A DNA stretch of 64,000 bases from an uncultured Prevotellaceae bacterium (lineage in GTDB: Bacteria > Bacteroidota > Bacteroidia > Bacteroidales > Bacteroidaceae): assembly GCA_902774815.1 (NCBI GenBank), contig CACYJV010000010.1, positions 44,511-108,510 on the forward strand, given 5' to 3'. This document shows, one piece after another, positions 37,421-46,200 of this stretch. The translations under genes and the position numbers were made by a program. The notes under the pieces are model-generated. The model was not told the DNA's origin. It did not search any database and worked only from the letters and a program-made list of their open reading frames with translations. The first letter of the stretch is position 1, and every line of letters starts with the position of its first letter.

Positions 37421-37479
37421 ATGGCAGCAATAATGCACCTAAATCACTGCATTATTGCTGCCATTGCTATGCTATTGAG
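37421..37479. repeat. Perfect 17-base inverted repeat between pyk and queC
   Basis: ATGGCAGCAATAATGCA (37421-37437) and its exact complement (37448-37464) enclose a 10-base loop. A second pairing CTCAA (37416-37420) with TTGAG (37475-37479) is possible beyond a bulge. No T run on either side, so it may be more than a simple terminator; it lies between convergent genes. Confidence 0.8.
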
Positions 37480-37556
37480 GCACGAAAGCACAGGTTTTTC
37501 AGCACTTCCCCAACATAGGCCTTCAATAAAGAAAAGATTGTTATGTCCCGTTCACC

Positions 37557-38210
37557 CTAGTCAGCGTACTCGGTGGTGTCTTCTATGCCAGCTTCCGCCA
37601 AGGCTTCGCGACGCTCAACGCATGTGCCGCAACGGCCACAGTGAACATCCTCGCCCTTATAGCACGACCAAGTTTCCGAGTAGTCTATGCCCAGCTCCTT
37701 GCCTCGGCGGGCTATGTCGGCCTTCGTCATGTGGCAATAGGGCGACAACAGGCGTACGCCATTGAAGGTGCCTGCTTCTGCTGCTCGATCGAATGCCTCC
37801 ACAAACTCAGGCCGGCAGTCGGGATAGATGGTATGGTCGCCTCCATGGTTGGCCATCATCACGTTCTTCAAGTCGTTCGATTCAGCCATGCCCACGGCAA
37901 CAGCCAACATGATGCCATTGCGGAAGGGTACCACCGTCGAATGCATATTCTCGTCGTCGTAATGACCTTCAGGTATCGCCTCTGCCCCATCGAGAAGCGA
38001 CGAGCGGAAGTAGCGCCGCATGAAGTCAAGCGGTATCACTGCATGAGTGATGCCAAGTCGCTCGCAATGCAGGGATGCACATTTGATTTCACGACGGTTG
38101 TGGTTCGCCCCGTAGTCGAAAGAGATAGCCATGGCAATGCGATCTTTGTACTCGTAGAGCATCGTTGTGGAGTCCATACCTCCACTCAAAATAAGGATTG
38201 TATCTTTCAT
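37557..38210 (-). CDS. queC: 7-cyano-7-deazaguanine synthase QueC
   Basis: ATP-dependent enzyme of the queuosine pathway, about 217 residues, making preQ0 from 7-carboxy-7-deazaguanine. P-loop-like PP motif ILSGGMDSTTMLYEY at the start, then FDYGANHNRRE and VPFRNGIMLAVAVG, and the zinc-binding SCYKGEDVHCGRCGTC-VER at the end with four Cys. ATG at 38210 is chosen since the preceding 11 residues overlap the promoter region. No other queuosine genes are next to it. Confidence 0.95.
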   Translation of the reverse strand: MKDTILILSGGMDSTTMLYEYKDRIAMAISFDYGANHNRREIKCASLHCERLGITHAVIPLDFMRRYFRSSLLDGAEAIPEGHYDDENMHSTVVPFRNGIMLAVAVGMAESNDLKNVMMANHGGDHTIYPDCRPEFVEAFDRAAEAGTFNGVRLLSPYCHMTKADIARRGKELGIDYSETWSCYKGEDVHCGRCGTCVERREALAEAGIEDTTEYAD

Positions 38211-38240
38211 TTTTCTTTTCAATGTATTCGTTTTCGGCGG

Positions 38241-38272
38241 CAAAGGTACAAATAAGCAAGCGAAATGACAAG
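38241..38272 (-). promoter_or_regulatory. Promoter of queC
   Basis: Minus-strand TACCTTTG (38248-38241) with CTTG (38272-38269) 20 bases upstream; 30 bases before the start codon. Confidence 0.65.
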
Positions 38273-38440
38273 CAAAAAACGAAGTTTTTGATGGTTTTAC
38301 AGAGCGAAAGTATCCTAAATTCGCGCCAATAGAACTAAAAACACCTTATCCTTTTGCTTCTTTCGTTCGGCTTTACCCCCATTTTCGTTATTAACGAAAA
38401 AAAAGAACTTCTTTAATTTCCATAACTGCTTTTTTTTTAT

Positions 38441-38448
38441 TACCTTTG
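38441..38448 (+). promoter_or_regulatory. -7 element of tkt promoter
   Basis: TACCTTTG, 41 bases before the transketolase start, after a T-rich stretch; no clear -33 element. Confidence 0.6.
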
Positions 38449-38489
38449 CAATCTACTACGAATTTACCATCATCAAACAAAATATTAAA

Positions 38490-40499
38490 ATGAACGACAA
38501 CAAAGTAATGATGCGTGCAGCCGACAACATTCGTATTCTGGCTGCCGCTATGGTCGAAAAGGCCAAGAGTGGTCATCCCGGTGGCGCCATGGGTGGTGCC
38601 GATTTCATCAACACGCTCTATTCGGAATTCCTCGTTTATGATCCCGAACATCCTGAGTGGGAAGGTCGCGACCGTTTCTTCCTCGATCCCGGCCACATGG
38701 CTCCGATGCTCTACTCGCAGCTGTGCCTCATCGGCAAGTACACGCTGGAAGATCTGCAGAATCTGCGCCAGTGGGGAAGTGTTACTCCTGGACATCCCGA
38801 GCGCGAAATCGCACGCGGCATTGAGAACACCAGTGGTCCTCTCGGACAAGGTCACACCTTCGCAGTGGGTGCTGCTATCGCAGCCAAGTTCTTGAAGGCT
38901 CGCCTGGGCGACGTGATGAATCAGACCATCTATGCATACATCTCTGACGGTGGTGTGCAGGAGGAAATCTCGCAGGGCGCTGGCCGTATCGCTGGTAACC
39001 TGGGTCTCGACAACCTCATCATGTTCTACGATGCCAACGACATCCAGCTCTCTACCCGTACGGAAGTGGTGACCTGCGAGGACACCGCTAAGAAGTATGA
39101 GGCATGGGGATGGTTCGTTCAGAACATCGACGGTAACGATGTTGATCAGATTCGCGAGGCTCTGCGCAAGGCTCAGGCCGAGAAAGAGCGTCCAAGCCTG
39201 ATCATTGGTCATTGCGTCATGGGCAAGGGTGCCCGCAAGGCCGACGGTTCAAGCTATGAGTCAAACTGTGCCACACACGGTGCACCGCTTGGCGGCGACA
39301 ACTTCGTACAGACGATGAAGAACTTGGGTGCCGATCCCGAGAATCCCTTCCAGGTATTCCCCGAGGTACAGGAGCTCTATGCACGCCGTGCTGAGGAACT
39401 GAAGAAGATCTGTGCCGAGCGCTATGCCCAGAAGGCTGAGTGGGCTAAGCAGAATCCTGAGAAGGCTGCTCTCATGGAAGAGTGGTTCAGCGGCAAGGCT
39501 CCGAAGATTGACTGGACAGCCGTTCAGCAGAAGGCCGGTGCTGCCACACGTGGCGCTTCGGCTACCGTTCTGGGTGTTCTGGCTGAGCAGGTTCCCAACA
39601 TGATCTGCGCTTCGGCCGACCTCTCGAACTCCGATAAGACCGACGGCTTCCTGAAGAAGACTCACGACCTTGTGAAGGGCGACTTCTCGGGTGCTTTCTT
39701 CCAGGCTGGTGTTGCCGAGCTGACCATGGCTTGCTGCTGCATCGGTATGGCTCTGCATGGTGGAGTTATCCCCGCTTGCGGTACGTTCTTCGTGTTCAGC
39801 GACTACATGAAGCCCGCCGTTCGTATGGCTGCCCTGATGGAGCTGCCCGTGAAGTTCATTTGGACGCACGATGCATTCCGCGTGGGCGAGGATGGTCCTA
39901 CGCACGAGCCTGTTGAGCAGGAGGCACAGATCCGCCTGATGGAGAAACTTAAGAACCACCACGGCCGTAACTCGATGCTCGTGGTTCGTCCCGCCGATGC
40001 CGAGGAGACAACCGTCTGCTGGCGCATGGCAATGGAGAACGTCGACACGCCTACAGCCCTCATTTTCTCGCGTCAGAACATCGAGATGCTGCCTGAAGGC
40101 AATGACTACAATCAGGCAACCCGCGGTGCCTATGTCGTTGCAGGTAGCGATGAGGACTATGATGTCATCCTCCTGGCCAGTGGTTCCGAGGTTTCCACCC
40201 TCGAGGCTGGTGCCAAGTTGCTCCGCGAGGACGGCGTGAAGGTTCGTCTGGTGAGCGTTCCCTCCGAAGGACTGTTCCGTTCGCAGCCCGTTGAGTATCA
40301 GCAGAGCGTGCTGCCCGCAGGCAAGAAGAAGTTCGGTATGACCGCTGGTCTGCCCGTCACCCTCGAAGGACTTGTCGGCAGCGACGGTTGTGTATGGGGC
40401 CTCAACAGCTTCGGTTTCTCAGCTCCCTACAAGGTGCTCGATGAGAAGCTCGGTTACAATGGCCAGAACGTTTACGAGCAGGTGAAGAAACTCTTATAG
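38490..40499 (+). CDS. tkt: Transketolase
   Basis: Thiamine-diphosphate enzyme of 669 residues in the non-oxidative pentose phosphate pathway. N-terminal ThDP domain: KSGHPGGAMGGADF, DPGHMAPMLYSQL, GPLGQGHTFAVG, YISDGGVQEEISQGAG (the GDG-type cofactor motif). Pyr domain: ITFAVAEL-like region GVAELTMACCCIGMA, and THDAFRVGEDGPTHEPVEQ. The C-terminal domain is complete. It is followed by rpiB in the same direction, another pentose phosphate enzyme, so the pair forms a functional unit. Confidence 0.97.
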   Translation: MNDNKVMMRAADNIRILAAAMVEKAKSGHPGGAMGGADFINTLYSEFLVYDPEHPEWEGRDRFFLDPGHMAPMLYSQLCLIGKYTLEDLQNLRQWGSVTPGHPEREIARGIENTSGPLGQGHTFAVGAAIAAKFLKARLGDVMNQTIYAYISDGGVQEEISQGAGRIAGNLGLDNLIMFYDANDIQLSTRTEVVTCEDTAKKYEAWGWFVQNIDGNDVDQIREALRKAQAEKERPSLIIGHCVMGKGARKADGSSYESNCATHGAPLGGDNFVQTMKNLGADPENPFQVFPEVQELYARRAEELKKICAERYAQKAEWAKQNPEKAALMEEWFSGKAPKIDWTAVQQKAGAATRGASATVLGVLAEQVPNMICASADLSNSDKTDGFLKKTHDLVKGDFSGAFFQAGVAELTMACCCIGMALHGGVIPACGTFFVFSDYMKPAVRMAALMELPVKFIWTHDAFRVGEDGPTHEPVEQEAQIRLMEKLKNHHGRNSMLVVRPADAEETTVCWRMAMENVDTPTALIFSRQNIEMLPEGNDYNQATRGAYVVAGSDEDYDVILLASGSEVSTLEAGAKLLREDGVKVRLVSVPSEGLFRSQPVEYQQSVLPAGKKKFGMTAGLPVTLEGLVGSDGCVWGLNSFGFSAPYKVLDEKLGYNGQNVYEQVKKLL

Positions 40500-40594
40500 A
40501 GCCCACCCACCAAGATCAATTAATTCTTTAATATCGGAAAGATATTACCAGAAATCAACCGGAAATATTCATCAATAACACTGCTTATAGATAG

Positions 40595-40626
40595 AATTTC
40601 TTCCAATTTCTTCTAATTTCTTTCCG
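40595..40626. repeat. Threefold 10-base tandem repeat before rpiB
   Basis: AATTTCTTCC, AATTTCTTCT and AATTTCTTTCC follow directly at 40595, 40605 and 40615 in the 146-base gap between tkt and rpiB. The last copy ends in CTTTCCGATA, the complement of TATCGGAAAG at 40532-40541, so the gap may fold. Confidence 0.55.
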
Positions 40627-40645
40627 ATAAATAATAAGATTAACT

Positions 40646-41083
40646 ATGGAAAAGCTCCCTATTGGCATCGCTAGCGATCACGCCGGCTTTGCCTTGAAAC
40701 AATTTGTGAAGAAATATCTCGAAGAGAAAGGCATGCCTTATAAGGACTATGGTACTTATACGGAGGACTCGTGCGACTACTCTGACTTCGGTCACGCATT
40801 GGCTCGCGGCATCGAAGCAGGCGAAGTGTTCCCCGGCATTGCCATCTGTGGCTCGGGCGAAGGCATCAACATGACGTTGAACAAGCACCAGAGCATCCGT
40901 GCCGGACTCTGCTGGATTCCTGAGATTGCACACCTCATCCGCCAGCACAACAATGCCAACGTGCTCGTGATGCCCGGCCGCTTCATCGACGAAGACATGG
41001 CCCGCAAAATCATGGACGAGTTCTTCGCCACAGAGTTCGAGGGCGGTCGCCACCAGCGCCGTATCGACAAGATACCTGTATAA
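40646..41083 (+). CDS. rpiB: Ribose-5-phosphate isomerase B (RpiB/LacAB family)
   Basis: Sugar-phosphate isomerase of 145 residues interconverting ribulose 5-phosphate and ribose 5-phosphate. Signature IGIASDHAGFALKQFVKKYL, the base Asp in YGTYTEDSCDY, AICGSGEGINMTLNKH with the catalytic-Cys loop, and GRFIDEDMARKIMDEFF. The length is normal. It is probably cotranscribed with tkt, although the gap is 146 bases. A long inverted repeat follows immediately after the stop. Confidence 0.95.
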   Translation: MEKLPIGIASDHAGFALKQFVKKYLEEKGMPYKDYGTYTEDSCDYSDFGHALARGIEAGEVFPGIAICGSGEGINMTLNKHQSIRAGLCWIPEIAHLIRQHNNANVLVMPGRFIDEDMARKIMDEFFATEFEGGRHQRRIDKIPV

Positions 41084-41087
41084 TCAT

Positions 41088-41206
41088 ATTTACGATTTAC
41101 GGATTTACCATTTACGATTCTATATTTTCAGCAGAGAAAACGTTGCATTATCTATGCATGAAGACAACTGCAGAAATCGTAAATAGTAAATCCGTAAATC
41201 GTAAAT
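41088..41206. repeat. 32-base inverted repeat between rpiB and the dockerin gene
   Basis: The arm at 41088-41119 and the arm at 41175-41206 are reverse complements at 31 of 32 positions, with a 55-base spacer. Each arm is itself a run of four 7-8 base units (ATTTACG, ATTTACGG, ATTTACC, ATTTACG). It begins 5 bases after the rpiB stop codon and ends 5 bases before the stop of the convergent gene, so it nearly fills the intergenic space. Confidence 0.85.
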
Positions 41207-41211
41207 CACTC

Positions 41212-41907
41212 TTAGTTCTTTCCCAAAATGATGTTTACCAAAGCAGTAACGTCAGCAATTGTGATAACTTCGTCCTTGTTCACGTTAGCTGCCTCGTGAT
41301 CATATATGTATGGTACGGTATTGTCCTTTCCAAGGATGATATTCACCAAGGCAGTCACATCCGCAATCGTAATTGCTTTATCCTTATTGACGTCGCCCAA
41401 CTGTGTTTCAAGACCTATATGAACGGAAAAAGTGCAATCTGGCAAGTCAACACGATCCAAATTCTGGTCAGAACAGATGATGTTTTCGATGCCTGCTTCA
41501 TAATTGCCTTCTGCAACATCATCCGCACAAGTCAGTTCTATGGAAAACAACTCACCGCTATTGCCCTTGATGGTCTTGAGCGAATTGGAATAGGAAAGAA
41601 TATGATAGCGACCGTCGGCATCCAACGCCACTTCCAATTCAAACTTGTTGAGGCGAGTACTGTTCAGTATAACGACATAATCGCCCTCTTCGTCCTTCGG
41701 GATTGATACGCCCTCAGGCAATCGCATCCAGAACTCAATGCCTGTCAATGTCGTTGTGTTCTGCAACTCCACCGAGATAGTCTTGTTCTGGCCAGGCATC
41801 ATGCTGATGTTGGCCACCTTTACCTCATCGGCCCAGGTACTGTCTGCAAAGGCAAGCAGCACCATAAGGATTGTCGTTCTCAGTAGTTTCATCTTATCTG
41901 CCATCAT
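41212..41907 (-). CDS. Secreted protein with cohesin-like domain and double dockerin repeat
   Basis: Protein of 231 residues. Signal peptide to about residue 26 (TWA-DE). A cohesin-like beta-sandwich follows (about 28-145; VANISMMPGQNKTISVELQN, GELFSIELTCADD). The C-terminus carries two dockerin-type EF-loop repeats, GDVNKDKAITIADVTALVNI and NVNKDEVITIADVTALVNI, each followed by ILGK. It is paralogous to the cohesin/dockerin section of the larger gene upstream. The start ATG at 41907 overlaps the stop of that gene (ATGA), so translation is coupled; ATG at 41892 is an alternative. Role unknown; calcium-dependent surface assembly is inference. Confidence 0.75.
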   Translation of the reverse strand: MMADKMKLLRTTILMVLLAFADSTWADEVKVANISMMPGQNKTISVELQNTTTLTGIEFWMRLPEGVSIPKDEEGDYVVILNSTRLNKFELEVALDADGRYHILSYSNSLKTIKGNSGELFSIELTCADDVAEGNYEAGIENIICSDQNLDRVDLPDCTFSVHIGLETQLGDVNKDKAITIADVTALVNIILGKDNTVPYIYDHEAANVNKDEVITIADVTALVNIILGKN

Positions 41908-44900
41908 TTAACCACCTGTTTCTTTCCGTTCACTATCAGCACCTCATGTTTGAAGGGCTGCAGCGTGTCGTGCTTCCTGCCCTGCAGGTCGTACACACTT
42001 GAATTTTCAATTATCAATTTTCCATTTTCCATTTGCATGATTCCCGTCGTATATCCCCCAGATGTCGGAGCAAAGGTCACGCCTTTGTAGTCCTCGTCAA
42101 CCAGCATGGCATCGCGAACGGTCACCAAACCTTCGCCACTCACGTGTAGCGTCAGCATGGCATCAGTGTCAGCAAACTGCTGATTGCTCGACGAATACGT
42201 CATCACCTTGAAATGCGTATCGTCCACAGGCACAAACGCTGCACGGTGCTGCTTGTCGGTAGTCACATCCTCCAAGCTCTGGCCGCTGCCCACCTCAACG
42301 ATAAACTCCGATGCCACGTACGGAATATCGGTATTAACGCCTACGGCAATCGTTCCGTCGGCACGGGTGTTGAGCAGCAAACTGTTATCAGTCCAGGGCT
42401 GGGCAGGTGCGGCCGCTGACGACGACATAATCATACTCACGATGCGCACCAGGTCTACCACGTTAATGGATCCGTCGTTGTCCATGTCGGCTGCGCCAAA
42501 GATGAAGTCTGCAGTGCCGTTACCCATGATATAGGCAACCGTCTGCACCACATCCATCACGTTGATATCGCCGTCGTTGTTCACGTCGCCCGGATCGGCA
42601 TTAATCACTTCCACACCGAACGTATAGTCTGCCAATGTAATCTTCTTCAAGTCGGGATCAGAAAGGATGATATTCTTCACCGTGGCCTCGTAAGTACCCT
42701 CAGCCATGCTCTCATCGCATACGAATTCGACGCTCAGCAGTTCGCCATCGTTGCCCGTAAACACCTTGTTTGTGTTCGAATAGCAGAGGAAGTGATAGAT
42801 GCCATTACCCCTATCCGACACTTCCAGCACATGCTTACTGGCTCGGCTTCCCAGCGTACGAATCACGTCGCCGTCGTCATCCTTCGCCAGCGTAATGCCA
42901 TTCGGCAACTGCAAGTCAAACTCACAAGCGATAATCACATCCTCGTTCGTCAGGCTCAGGCTCATAGTAGAACTCTTGCCTGTCAGGAGAGTGGGAACAG
43001 AGGCTGAGAGGGTATTGTTCGTGCTTGGCTCTGGGCCCTCGAAACGAGCAACATAACTTCTCTCTAAAGTGCCTGAAAACCATTCGTCAGGATCGAAAGT
43101 AATACTATAAGAGTTGTCAGAAATTTCTCGGAAGAGGTCATGCTCCTCGTACCCATAATGCTCACCACCCACGAAACTTGTGAGTGTGCTGCCAGCATCA
43201 GGTACAAACACAAGTTTCATCACATCGCCATATTCATAAACAGCAGTGATAAGGTTGAGACTTGTATTATAAGAATTCTGAGTTGACGTTGTCCCCACAT
43301 ATTGTCCATTTTTATACATCTCAACTTTTCCCGGTCCTTCTGCTACGCAGCCAAGAGTTCTATAATCTGTGCGAAGATAGGGTTTGACCTCCACCGTTGT
43401 ATTCTCCGAAAGACTTTCAATTTGATAAACATATACAGATGGAGCAGTATTTTCTTCCCAATCAACTACAGAATTACCATTGACTATAATGTCTTGAATA
43501 TAGAATGCGCCATAACATGATGCCGAAATCAAGATACGACTACCAGCATTAAATTCTGCGCTGGTGCCAAACATATGAGGATCGTCCGATTGAATTTCGG
43601 AGAATCTTGATTCATCCAAATTAACACCTATATCTCCATTTACTGTTACCGTATACTTTTCAGGTGCACCATATTCTATAATCTCCTTGAAATTCCCCCA
43701 ATAAGGAGCAGCCTCGTATGCAGCTTTGGTGCCATAAGGAACATAAAGGGTGGCATTGAAGCAGCTGGGGAACCAATCACTAATTTCACTTGTCGAGGTA
43801 ATAGGCTCCGCCCATTCTACAGTCATAGAAGTCAAACTCTCACATCCCCAAAAGGCATATCTATCAATTGAAGCAACACTAGCTGGAATGGTAATTTCCT
43901 TAAGACTTGTAATGTCTGCAAAAGCTGCTTCTCCTATTGCTGTTACCGATTCTGGAATTGTAGTGTTGAAACAACCTGCAATCAATTCGTTCGTGGCCGT
44001 TTTTATCACAGCATTGCAGTTGTCACGAGAATCATATACGGGATTCGCAGCATCGACAGTAATTGACCTGAAAGCATTACCCGGCAATGCTCCACTTTTA
44101 ATATATGTAATGGAACTCGGTAATTTCAAATCAAAGTTACTGCTCATCATTGAATAATCGAATCCTGAATCACGATTGATGGTGGTTATAGTATAAACTT
44201 TTCCAGACTGCCCGCTGGCAACCGTCGAAGGAACGTTAAAGGTTCCTGAAACTGAAACTCCACCTTCAACAGGCCAAAAAACAGCAATCTCAGCTGTAGA
44301 TTGTTCTGCACTGATAACACGCATTAGGCAACCAAGTTCATCAAGATTAAAATAGTCATCGTCTTCTTCAATCGCAACATACTCCTTGAAGCCTGGCCAA
44401 TTATCCATATAGGCTTGGTGACTATCAATGAAATTATGAGATCCACCTTCTTTTCTTAGGGAAAGGCCTGGGGTGTATAGTGTTGCATTAGCGCAATTTG
44501 AGAACGTCGATACTACATCCATTTCTGAGGGTTCACCTTCACGTACTCTCACCGATGTAAGATTATCACAATCACTGAAAGCCCCTTCTGAGATTGTCAC
44601 TCCTGCAGGGATATCGATAGAAGTTAGGCCATCGCAATCGTAGAATGCACTTCCTTCAATTGTTTCCAAGCCTTCATGCAATGTTACTGATCCAAGACTT
44701 GATTCCGCAAATGCATTACTACCGATGGTTTTGACACTACTTGGAATATCAATTCCTGAAATCCGACTTCTGCCAAACGCTCCATTTCCTATCGTCACCA
44801 ATGTAGAAGGAAGTTTTACTGATTGAATATAGTTTCCATCTGGATTAAACCCAGGAATTTGGATGAAGGCACATGGGCCTATGCTTGTTATGCCTTCAGG

Positions 44901-45536
44901 TATTACCAAGTCTGTCACTTCCTTTCCATTAACGATAATACACCCATTATAAGACATAGGGTTAGCATAAGAACCCTGGAAGTCTATTCCACACCAAGCT
45001 GCTAAGTCTGCAATTTCTACTTTTTCCACTCCTCTCCAAAATGCGTTCTCTCCTACAGTCTTAATCGTTGACGGAAAGTAGACATAGCTATGCGCATATT
45101 CATGATGACTTTGGTCTCCACTTAAACCTGCAAACGCACTGCTGCCGATGTTAACGACACCCTCTGGAAGAATGATACGTCCCAAGTCGTCACAGCCTGC
45201 AAAAGCACAATTGCCAATAGACGTGATATTATTAGGAAAGACGACAGAACAAATACTGCTACCCATAAAAGCCTCGTCATTGATACTTGTTAGGCCAGTG
45301 AAATACTGGAGTTCATCAAAAGAAGTGATTTCGGTATTTCCTTTGAACACTTCACCCAACGACATCACGGCTGCAGCCTCAGCCTCGCTTAGTTCGCCAT
45401 CGTGATTAGTATCCCAGTTAGCAACACAGATTGCCTTTACATTCGCATCTGCAAAGACGATGTTACCTGCAAAAACATTCATGTGAGCCATACTCAGAAG
45501 CAGGCTCAGCAACAATGTAAAACGTATTTGTTTCAT
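41904..45536 (-). CDS. Large BspA-type leucine-rich-repeat surface protein with cohesin-like, dockerin and type IX tail
   Basis: Protein of 1,210 residues. Signal peptide to about residue 23. An EF-hand-like loop DTNHDGELSEAE is at 42-53, then BspA/LRR_5 repeats (about 60-640; units such as TSIGNCAFAGCDDLGRIILPEGV). Later come beta-rich segments, a cohesin-like domain (about 845-960), paired dockerin repeats (GDVNNDGDINVMDVV and DMDNDGSINVVDLV, about 968-1,020), a second cohesin-like domain, and a type IX tail (SVYDLQGRKH...VLIVNGKKQ). BspA proteins of this group bind host matrix or other bacteria. No enzyme domain is visible. It is coupled to the next gene. Confidence 0.82.
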   Translation of the reverse strand: MKQIRFTLLLSLLLSMAHMNVFAGNIVFADANVKAICVANWDTNHDGELSEAEAAAVMSLGEVFKGNTEITSFDELQYFTGLTSINDEAFMGSSICSVVFPNNITSIGNCAFAGCDDLGRIILPEGVVNIGSSAFAGLSGDQSHHEYAHSYVYFPSTIKTVGENAFWRGVEKVEIADLAAWCGIDFQGSYANPMSYNGCIIVNGKEVTDLVIPEGITSIGPCAFIQIPGFNPDGNYIQSVKLPSTLVTIGNGAFGRSRISGIDIPSSVKTIGSNAFAESSLGSVTLHEGLETIEGSAFYDCDGLTSIDIPAGVTISEGAFSDCDNLTSVRVREGEPSEMDVVSTFSNCANATLYTPGLSLRKEGGSHNFIDSHQAYMDNWPGFKEYVAIEEDDDYFNLDELGCLMRVISAEQSTAEIAVFWPVEGGVSVSGTFNVPSTVASGQSGKVYTITTINRDSGFDYSMMSSNFDLKLPSSITYIKSGALPGNAFRSITVDAANPVYDSRDNCNAVIKTATNELIAGCFNTTIPESVTAIGEAAFADITSLKEITIPASVASIDRYAFWGCESLTSMTVEWAEPITSTSEISDWFPSCFNATLYVPYGTKAAYEAAPYWGNFKEIIEYGAPEKYTVTVNGDIGVNLDESRFSEIQSDDPHMFGTSAEFNAGSRILISASCYGAFYIQDIIVNGNSVVDWEENTAPSVYVYQIESLSENTTVEVKPYLRTDYRTLGCVAEGPGKVEMYKNGQYVGTTSTQNSYNTSLNLITAVYEYGDVMKLVFVPDAGSTLTSFVGGEHYGYEEHDLFREISDNSYSITFDPDEWFSGTLERSYVARFEGPEPSTNNTLSASVPTLLTGKSSTMSLSLTNEDVIIACEFDLQLPNGITLAKDDDGDVIRTLGSRASKHVLEVSDRGNGIYHFLCYSNTNKVFTGNDGELLSVEFVCDESMAEGTYEATVKNIILSDPDLKKITLADYTFGVEVINADPGDVNNDGDINVMDVVQTVAYIMGNGTADFIFGAADMDNDGSINVVDLVRIVSMIMSSSAAAPAQPWTDNSLLLNTRADGTIAVGVNTDIPYVASEFIVEVGSGQSLEDVTTDKQHRAAFVPVDDTHFKVMTYSSSNQQFADTDAMLTLHVSGEGLVTVRDAMLVDEDYKGVTFAPTSGGYTTGIMQMENGKLIIENSSVYDLQGRKHDTLQPFKHEVLIVNGKKQVVK

Positions 45537-45646
45537 AATTATAGGTTTTTATTTATTTCTATAAATCCAGGTTTCGGCCAATGTTACATTATAGCTCAAT
45601 CAATTTATCAACCCACCGAGCCAACGAGGGTCTGCTTTGCCGGCTA

Positions 45647-45654
45647 CAAAATTA
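45647..45654 (-). promoter_or_regulatory. -7 element of the BspA/dockerin operon promoter
   Basis: TAATTTTG on the minus strand (45654-45647), giving a leader of about 105 bases; no clear -33 element. Confidence 0.45.
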
Positions 45655-45696
45655 CTAAAAATATCTGAAATACGAGATAAACGCTGTGGACGAGCG

Positions 45697-46197
45697 TCAG
45701 ACTATTTTATACCGGATGCGGAAGGAACGCTTATCGTTATCCCAGTTGGTGCCGAGGAGTTCGAAGCGGCCGATTTGTGAGGTGGAACGCACATGTTTGC
45801 CGATGCAAGGGCACACGTCGAAGTCACCAATGCGGACAAGGCGGATGGTCTCAGAAGCATCGTCAGGCAGGCGATCGAGCGAGATGTGTGCATCAGGCGA
45901 ATCCTCGTCGGCACTGAACACGATGCCTTCGAGTTCGGCACGCGTGTGGAACTCGAACGTCACGGGCAGGTCCAGATCTATGAGTTCATTCATCTGCCGC
46001 GTGATGGCCTGCTCGTCCTTACGGTCAGGCTTGCGGTCTAGGATCCACGAGATTTTGCTCTTCTTCCGCTCAATGTGCGCATTGTTCGAACGTTCGCAGC
46101 CAAACATGCGCTGCATCACCTGATTCAAGAGGTGTTCCGCCGTATGTGCCGGCGGAAACTCCTCTTTGTTATGATCATTCAAAATATACTCGTCCAT
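45697..46197 (-). CDS. AlaX-like trans-editing protein (AlaRS/ThrRS second additional domain)
   Basis: Protein of 166 residues matching the stand-alone editing domain that removes wrongly charged amino acid from tRNA-Ala or tRNA-Thr. The zinc site is HTAEH (His 18 and 22) with Cys 131 and His 135 in CPCIGKH, the HxxxH...CxxxH arrangement. It is shorter than AlaRS editing domains with extra parts, so it is an AlaXp-S type. It starts 3 bases after the stop of the giant C10 protease gene, so it may be translated from the same message, a strange pairing of a housekeeping enzyme with a surface protease. Confidence 0.85.
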   Translation of the reverse strand: MDEYILNDHNKEEFPPAHTAEHLLNQVMQRMFGCERSNNAHIERKKSKISWILDRKPDRKDEQAITRQMNELIDLDLPVTFEFHTRAELEGIVFSADEDSPDAHISLDRLPDDASETIRLVRIGDFDVCPCIGKHVRSTSQIGRFELLGTNWDNDKRSFRIRYKIV

Positions 46198-46200
46198 GTT

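Noticed and set aside
41212-45536. Cellulosome
   Set aside because: Dockerin and cohesin-like domains are present but none is joined to a glycoside hydrolase here and there is no scaffoldin with several cohesins; the GH51 enzyme has no dockerin.
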